From Albugo candida (Eukaryota; Oomycota; Peronosporomycetes; Albuginales; Albuginaceae): 64,000 nt of DNA. The stretch covers positions 62,001-126,000 of the forward strand of contig CAJNAR010000185.1 in NCBI GenBank assembly GCA_905220665.1, written 5' to 3'. Position numbers and translations under genes: made by a program. Of the stretch, positions 57,676-64,000 are shown one piece after another. The notes under the pieces were generated by a model. That model made no database searches and had not been told where the DNA came from. It was given only the letters and a program-made list of their open reading frames with translations. Within the stretch, counting starts at the first letter, position 1, and each line of letters begins with the position of its first letter.

Positions 57676-58387
57676 TTGGAGGGGTCGAATAGTAATGTGA
57701 TGTATGCTACTATTTCAGAAAGAGGGTTGACTAAATTCGAATGAGGCGCAAGAACCGCATCCGAGCTTCGTTAGAATCCTCTTGTAATTTTCGAACGAGT
57801 TGATGCAATCGATTGCTGAAAGCACTGAATACGAGATGCAGTATGCTGACACGGCAATAATTGGGATATAGCAAGCCTGCGTATAAGCCGGCTTGAAGAG
57901 ATATGTCGTGACCAGATGAATTATTCCATATGCGTTTCCAGACGTTACGAGTTTGATTATATAAAATAATAGACGAATCATTAGCTTCAGTTCTCAATAA
58001 CACAAACGCAGATTTTTTTATTCGATAAATTACACTGACAAGTTTACAACAAGAGATACATTTGTATAGTCTCCTCTTTGTTAGCCATTAAGTAACTTAA
58101 TAGTTGCATTGTAGCGAAGCAACCCTTTCGTACCTTCAAAGTTGGTCTCTTAGTGTAGAAATTACTGTTTCAAAATGAAGCTCAGGGATATGCATTCATG
58201 CATAAGTAAGGCTGGTAATCCGTAAATTTACTATGATTGTCAACTGTCGTGGTTAACTCATAACCTGTTAAGTGCTGGAGAATAGTCAGCACTGCAGTGC
58301 CTCTCCAAATCCGGTTGACAGTACGGTTGCGTTATAGCGACCAATCAAAATGTGAAATTGGTATAATGTTCCAGATGATACTACTTA
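57676..58387. other. Spacer with an unassigned minus-strand frame
   Basis: About 0.7 kb. Two overlapping minus-strand frames (57715-57981 and 57731-58003) exist, one hydrophobic, one containing FSNRLHQLVRKLQEDS. Neither is recognisable, and they conflict, so no gene is called. Confidence 0.35.
58380..58387. repeat. Left 8-bp target-site duplication of element G
   Basis: ACTACTTA directly before the left terminus of G; the identical word lies after the right terminus at 62318-62325. Confidence 0.75.
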
Positions 58388-58727
58388 GGGAGCCGCTATG
58401 GCCACAGAAAAAAAATACTACGGCCACAGACAATTGATCTAACCAACCACAGCTCACAAATTATATTGTTGCTATACTGCAAGTCACCTATAACCTGTAG
58501 CTATTACTTTTTGCGGCCAAAATTGAAGAATCATCAAACATAAACCATCAACGAATATAATTGGCGTAAATTCAGCCCCCACAATACCATTCCAACAGCT
58601 TTTTCCCCAATCACATTTAATCTTGATACCAACCATCCTGATCATTTGTCAACAAAACACATTCCTTTTTTTCTGCCAGCCCATTGATCTGAGCAGCATG
58701 TCTTGAACATCAAAACAGCAACGTCAC

Positions 58728-60840
58728 ATGAAAGCTATGCGGGCTGCTTATGAGACGAAGAAAGCCGGAATGTATCAAGTTCAACTATCGAATATAGAAG
58801 CGATATAAAGGCGGATTTAGAAGCTGAATTGGACGATTTTGAGGAAGAGCAAACGGACACCATTATTGTGAGCATTGAGTCTGCTTGTAAACGGCCTTCT
58901 CGGTACCTTAAAGATTCCAACAGAAGGAAGCGGCGCAAAAGAGCAGCGCAGGAAAAAGCAGCTATTGATTCAAGAAAGCTAGAGACATACTTCAAGGCGA
59001 AAGCCACACAGCGTCAGCCTATAGACTCTGAAAGCGAGGACTCGATAGATGAAAGACCTCTTTATTCTCACAACAATCTTCAAAAAGCGCTTGTGAAACT
59101 GGGAAAACAAAATGAATCACAGAAGGAAATTATGTGGCTGCGTCTTGCTTCTGTTGCAGGATACTTCAGGCTTATACTCTGCGGCAGTGAGGTATACTTA
59201 ATTAATTTGCACATTCTCTAGCTCAATTTTATTGTATTTATCAACGCTCTATCGTGATTGCAAAATAGAGAGTTGCTGCCTGGCAAATAATTGCGGCGGC
59301 GATGGAAATGGCCGTTGGTTTGCCGAGATGCTTCGTCGCTGGGGAAGTTTATATCTTGAAACTGGTTTTATTCCCGAGAGCAAGCAGGGAAAGCATGTTA
59401 ACAAAATCAGTTTATTAGAGGGTAAAGATGTCATTGCAGATGTGCAGCTTTACCTTCGAAACAATAAATTCTGCATAGCATCAACGGATTTTACCAAGCA
59501 TGTCAACGAGCAAATACTTCCAAAAATTGATCCCACCGCATATCTATCCACCTCAGCACTGTGACCCGCTGGATGAAGTTACTTGGTCTACGCTGTTCAG
59601 AGGTGAAGAAAGGTATGTACGTTGATGGCCATGAACGAGCAGATGCCGTGGCATATCGTACTCAGCTTTTGGAACAAATGAGTATCTATGAGCCATTTAT
59701 GCCGGAATTTGCTGAACCGCGAATGGAATCGGAGATTTGGACTGCCAGAGATGCCATCATCCTAGTGACCCATGATAAAAGCACATTTGCCGCCCATGAT
59801 GGCCAGAAGAAGCTATGGCTTCCTGATGGCGAACAGCCACCGCGGAGAAAGGGGGCTGGAAGATCGATACATGTCAGCGAATTCCTGACTGGTGTTGGTA
59901 AGTCTATTATTTTAGAGTTTTTCACTCATTACTTTGATCAAGACTTAACATTTTCTGTCTTATTCAAGGGGGTCGACTATCTTTGGGCAAAGAAAAGAAG
60001 ATTCAACACAGCAATCTTTCAGAAGAGGCCTACATAGTCACATATCCCGGCAAGAACTATGATGGTTGGTGGACTGCGGAAGACCTTCATATGCAAGTCC
60101 GGGATGCTGCAATTCCCAATTTCGATGCACAGGTTCCCAACGCAAAAACGCTCTTCGCTTTCGACAATGCGACTAGCCACGCAGCATTTGCTAAAGATGC
60201 TCTCATATCTCAACGGATGAAACTTGGACCGGGAGGAAAGCAACCGGGGATGCGGAATGGGATGTTTGGAGATGGGACATCGCAATCCATGGTATTCCCC
60301 CCAGAGCATCCTCTGGACGGACAACCAAAGGGCATAAAGATCGTCCTGTAGGAACGCAACCTCTGGACGACAAACCTTCGCCTGGATTACCGGGGTAAAT
60401 GTGGGGACACAGGTAGCTGCTGTTGCCACAGTATTATTCAGAACCAGCCAGACTTTGGTGCTAAAAAAGGGTTGCTGGAAGAGTCAATCACCACGGCGGG
60501 CCATCTCATCATATTTTACCACAAATTGTATTGCGAATTTAATTTTAAAGAAAAGTTTTGGGGGGAATCAAAACGATACGCAAGGAAAAAATATGCGATT
60601 ACACATGGAAAGGATTGGTCGCGACAGTTCCGAAAGCACTTGCCTCAGTTTCGCTCGCAAACAATTCGTCGCCATGCTAGAAAGTGCTTCCTTTATATGG
60701 ATGTGTATCGGAAAGATGTAAGCGGAAGAGCCGCGGAATATAATAATAATAATAAATATGCTATGAAAACGTACCGATCACATCGAAGAGTTCCAGACTC
60801 AGTTCACACAGACAGCAATGCTTTAGTAGCTACTGTATGA
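58728..60840 (+). pseudogene. DDE-type transposase of element G, nearly intact
   Basis: Starts around ATG 58728. Segments: a basic/acidic N-terminus, KHVNKISLLEGKDVIADVQ (around 59,400), GMYVDGHERADAVAYR (around 59,620), VTHDKSTFAAHDGQKKLW with a catalytic-type Asp, GKNYDGWWTAEDL, then LFAFDNATSH with the second Asp (around 60,160). It ends with GHLIIFYHKLYCEFNFKEKFWG with the Glu (around 60,500-60,560) and TIRRHARKCFLYMD. A 71-nt GT-AG intron (59898-59968) is in phase, and another probable intron follows 59190. Damage: probable frameshifts near 58,795 and 59,550 and one amber TAG at 60349-60351 (after GIKIVL, before ERNLW). The rest reads continuously. The architecture resembles large DDE transposase families found in fungi and oomycetes. 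Confidence 0.78.
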
Positions 60841-60885
60841 AGCTGTAAGTATAATATAAAGATAATATATTATACTAGTACTCAA

Positions 60886-60912
60886 CCCTAAATCCTAAAC
60901 CCTAAACCCTAA
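60886..60912. repeat. Interstitial telomere-like repeats (CCCTAAA)n
   Basis: Four head-to-tail units: CCCTAAA, TCCTAAA, CCCTAAA, CCCTAA. This is the Arabidopsis-type telomere unit (TTTAGGG) also reported for some oomycetes. It lies inside transposon G, 46 bp after the transposase stop. Confidence 0.85.
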
Positions 60913-61167
60913 TTTTCCCACTGATGGAGGCCATATTTACGCTTTGATAGGAAATTCTAGTTTAATCCAGAGAAACAAGGCAACTTTCAGAGCCTTATCA
61001 ATTATCCAAGAATCATCCAATTTAAAATCCAAGCCTTCTGTTTTGAAGCTCTAGACTTTATCTATCATTTAAAATCTCCGTTTTTGTTATGCGATAATTT
61101 ATGCGTGAAGAGTAGTGAATTTACTAAGGCCTAAAAAGTTACAGGTTATAGGTGGTGTGCACTGTAC

Positions 61168-62165
61168 GTACGCCAGAACTGGCTAAGCAGCAAATGAAAA
61201 TTATACCTTTCGCGCAGCCGACCCCACATGGTGACATTTTGCAGCATATCAACTGGAAGATCTCATATTACACCCTTCGGAAAGTATTTGAACAGGTTAG
61301 TTTATGATATTCCTTTCTTCCTACGTGTTTTTCCAATCACTAAAGTTTCGCAATTGCAGCTAGAAAAAGCTTCATGTCCAACGGCAACCGGCGCGAAGCC
61401 ATGCTCTTTTACTTATATGACTAAATACTTTCAATTATAAAAATAGAATCTATATCAACAAATAATAAATAATTAAAAAAAACGATTTTTCATTTTCTCA
61501 ACAGCAACAGTCACCTTTCCAACATTCTAATCTTTAGAGTCTCTACTAATAACCTACCATATACAGATATCAGGAAAAGAACGTACCTACGCTAGAACAA
61601 TATAACAAAAGGGAGCCGCTATGGCCACAGACATTAATACTACGGCCACGGACAAAACTACTACGGCCACAGACAATTGATCTAACCAATCACAGCTTAC
61701 AAAATTATATTGTTGCAAAGTACGCCAGAACTGGCGAAGCAGCAAATGAATATTATAACTTTCGCGCAGCCGACCCCACCTGGTGACATTTTTCAACATA
61801 TCAACCGCAAGATCGAACATATCACATCCTTCAGAAAGTATTTGAACAGGTTAGTTTATATATACCTTTCTTCCCACGTGTTTTTCCAGTCACTTAAGTT
61901 TCGCAATGACAGCCATAAAAAAGCTTAATGTCCAGTGGCAACCGGCGCGAAGCCATGCTCTTCTACTTATATTACTAAATACTTTTAATTCTAAAAATAG
62001 AATTTATATCAACAAAAATTAAATAATTTTAAAAAAACGATTTTTTATTTTTCTCAACAGCAACAGCCACCTTTCCAGCATCCTAATCTTTAGTCTCTAG
62101 TATTAAGCTACCATATACAGATATCAGGAAAAAAACCGTACCTACGCTAGAACAATATAACAAAA
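61168..62165. repeat. Internal duplication of the 3' region of element G
   Basis: The block 61168-61610 recurs at about 61720-62165, roughly 93% identical, beginning GTACGCCAGAACTGGC and ending ACAATATAACAAAA. Between them (61611-61719) is a second copy of the element's left terminal repeat. Thus the order is body, copy 1, left terminal repeat, copy 2, right terminal repeat. Confidence 0.85.
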
Positions 62166-62317
62166 AAGCGTAAGAAACAGAATGAGCTCTGTATAAAAGT
62201 AGACAAGTGACCTGATTGGCGAGCGTACTTAACAACGATTAAATTTTGTGAGCTGTGATTGGTTAGATCAATTGTCTGTGGCCGCAGTATTAATGTCTGT
62301 GGCCATAGCGGCTCCAA

Positions 62318-62325
62318 ACTACTTA
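62318..62325. repeat. Right 8-bp target-site duplication of element G
   Basis: ACTACTTA, identical to 58380-58387. Confidence 0.75.
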
Positions 62326-64000
62326 ATGACGAGTCCTAACTAAGTTTGAGTAGCCCATTTCATGGAGACCGCTACAAATAACCAATTCTATCCATTTAGG
62401 CCATGTCCACGATCTGGAAGACAAGAATTGTCTTCGATCTCATGGGCAGTTGTGCTTAACTACTTGAAGCTAGGTTTATTTGTGTTAGTGAAATGTTTGA
62501 CTGCTGTCTTGCAGCGATGATGGCAAGAATCGGTACATCTTAGTATTCATTTTTGTCGACTATTCCAAAACCGATAACGGCACGTAGCCTCGTCAGCGTT
62601 TGCTTGCCCAAAAACTTTGCATACTTCTCGACATAGAACACCTTAACGCGGTAAGACACGTCGCAGCGGGGTACAACGCTAACGTGTTCCACCGAGCAGA
62701 GAACACGTAGTCTCGCCATCGTCTGCTTGGCCGAACCATCGCATACTTCTTGACGTACCAGAAGATATAATATAAATGTCTCCGCAACGGTCGTTGGCAT
62801 ACTGACATCAGCAATTATGACCGATCTAACAGCTGCAACCTATGCGTACACTATTGCGTGAAGTCGGCCCGATCACTGGCTCTGGCATGATGATGGGCAT
62901 AGTCTCACAGCAATTTTAACTAGGCTTGACCCGCTTACAAAATTAGATTGTCTGGGCTTCATCAATTCCTTCAAAAATATCGCGTCCGCTGATTTCTCAA
63001 ATGTATCGTCCCTACGTACTTGGTCTGGGAGTCAAATAATAGATTGTCGAATCCTGGAACCATGGTTTATTGAGATGTTGTCCCCTTAAGTGTGATTGTT
63101 GTGAATGGGTCAAATGGTTCTGGAGCACTTTATGTCTTCAATGAGAAATATGGATAAAATAAAAAGCGTGTTCGGGAGGTCAAGATCGCTATGCTAAGAA
63201 AAAATGACCATCACATAATGACCCACATATCGATGACTCAATCGACTGCCACTAAAGCTGTATTATCTACCAAAGCTGATGCACGTGTCCAAGGAAACTC
63301 GATGCACGTGCAAAGAAAGATTTTGGAACCTCTGTCTGGTTTTTATGTGAAAGATGCCCTATATTGCACGTTTAAACAATTGAACTCCGCGTTGCCGATA
63401 TATATTTGGCTGCGCACCCAGATGTACCAGTTTCACTAATAGTTATGCAACGATGATGGTCATAGCGGATGTAATGGTTTGATGCAAATCATTTGGCTCC
63501 ATGAGTATGACTTTGTAACCTGATAGGCTCCTTTGTCAATACACAAAGGTCTACGTCACAATAAAAGTGCAAAACGCTGTGGTATGTGCATTACAGCCTC
63601 GTATCAACACGCTGTTGCACTCCTGCGATATCACAATCTCGTATTGGAGATGTGCAAAACTGATCAACCGTAGAAAAGTCTTGACCTGCATGATGCAATG
63701 GTCGAAAGATCTCCAAAACAGAAATGGATCACTAGCTGTAGTTCGTCAATTTCGGATTGTACGCTGTTTTTTATCCGTCGCATGCCTTCATTCGTCAACA
63801 TCAGGCTTCATCATAAATTTCTTTGTGTACTGACGGCACGGTCGATTGATTTTTTGCAATAGTATATATAACCACAAACCTGAGAATATAACATTAGAAG
63901 TCGGATACGTGACACTTAACCCCATGCTGTCATTACATTGTTTGTAACGTGATTTGCTTTGATGAACTTCTACAAGATACATTTGTGGAAAGTGTTTCCA
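62326..64000. other. Right-end stretch, no supported gene
   Basis: About 1.7 kb. A minus-strand frame at 62540-62800 contains a degenerate internal repeat: 62582-62634 and 62705-62756, 123 bp apart, encoding related segments KQTLTRLRAV and KQTMARLRVL. It has no known family. Frames at 63191-63439 and 63567-63833 (+) are unremarkable. Confidence 0.4.

Larger units (their letters stand above)
58388..62317 (+). mobile_element. DDE transposon G with 8-bp target-site duplication
   Basis: About 3.9 kb. The left terminus GGGAGCCGCTATGGCCACAG (58388) is found inverted at the right end (about 62295-62315), with further shared blocks ACAATTGATCTAACCAA and ACAGCT(C/T)ACAAA-TTATATTGTTGC inside. Both sides carry ACTACTTA directly. 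The left terminal repeat occurs a second time internally at 61611, in the same orientation, followed by a second copy of the 3' region. The element codes for a transposase unlike the MULEs; its superfamily is not certain. Confidence 0.82.

Noticed and set aside
60886..60912. A true chromosome end
   Set aside because: Only about four units are present, and transposon sequence continues on both sides.

Overview
This is nuclear DNA from an intron-bearing eukaryote, most likely an oomycete. I favour a white rust (Albugo-like), but that is inference from gene content and style, not from a search. The coding genes have very short GT-AG introns (about 44-73 nt), AT-rich spacers and tightly packed or overlapping neighbours. 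A plant/stramenopile-type (CCCTAAA)n motif is also present. No bacterial operons, CRISPR arrays or rRNA genes were seen, and no tRNA gene was recognised by eye.

Layout. Positions 1-17,050 are gene-rich: a four-PH-domain protein (+), a GRIP-domain golgin (-) that overlaps it tail to tail, a small hypothetical protein (-), an eight-exon mitochondrial-type methionyl-tRNA synthetase (-), a two-PH-domain protein (-), and a 4.5-kb gene that I identify as the Fanconi anaemia protein FANCA (-). Positions 17,050-28,800 look gene-poor, but they hide a ten-exon mitochondrial rRNA 2'-O-methyltransferase of the MRM1/TrmH type (22,877-24,426), recovered by reading through introns. Positions 28,801-33,712 hold an MLF-like protein, a membrane-anchored polysaccharide deacetylase-like protein, an unidentified protein with a mitochondrial-looking N-terminus, and the five-exon DPH7 gene. 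Positions 33,713-38,950 have no confident gene, but one speculative multi-exon candidate is recorded.

Positions 39,270-55,090 are an almost uninterrupted chain of at least eight Mutator-like (MULE) DNA transposons. They abut within a few to about 135 bp. One is nested inside another with target-site duplications visible, and all carry broken transposase genes (FAR1-like N-terminus, MULE catalytic region, SWIM zinc finger, CCHC zinc knuckle). After a sparse stretch comes a GNAT acetyltransferase (57,217-57,675). A 3.9-kb transposon of a different DDE family follows (58,388-62,317). It is bounded by an 8-bp duplication, holds a nearly intact transposase with one amber codon and probable frameshifts, has an internal 443-bp duplication that also copies its terminal repeat, and carries a short interstitial telomere-like tract. 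The last 1.7 kb show nothing convincing.

Functionally the host genes are housekeeping and unlinked in pathway: Golgi tethering (golgin), phosphoinositide or membrane adaptors (PH proteins), organelle translation (MetRS, MRM1), translation-factor modification (DPH7) and DNA crosslink repair (FANCA). The gene-dense blocks alternate with decayed or transposon-filled blocks.
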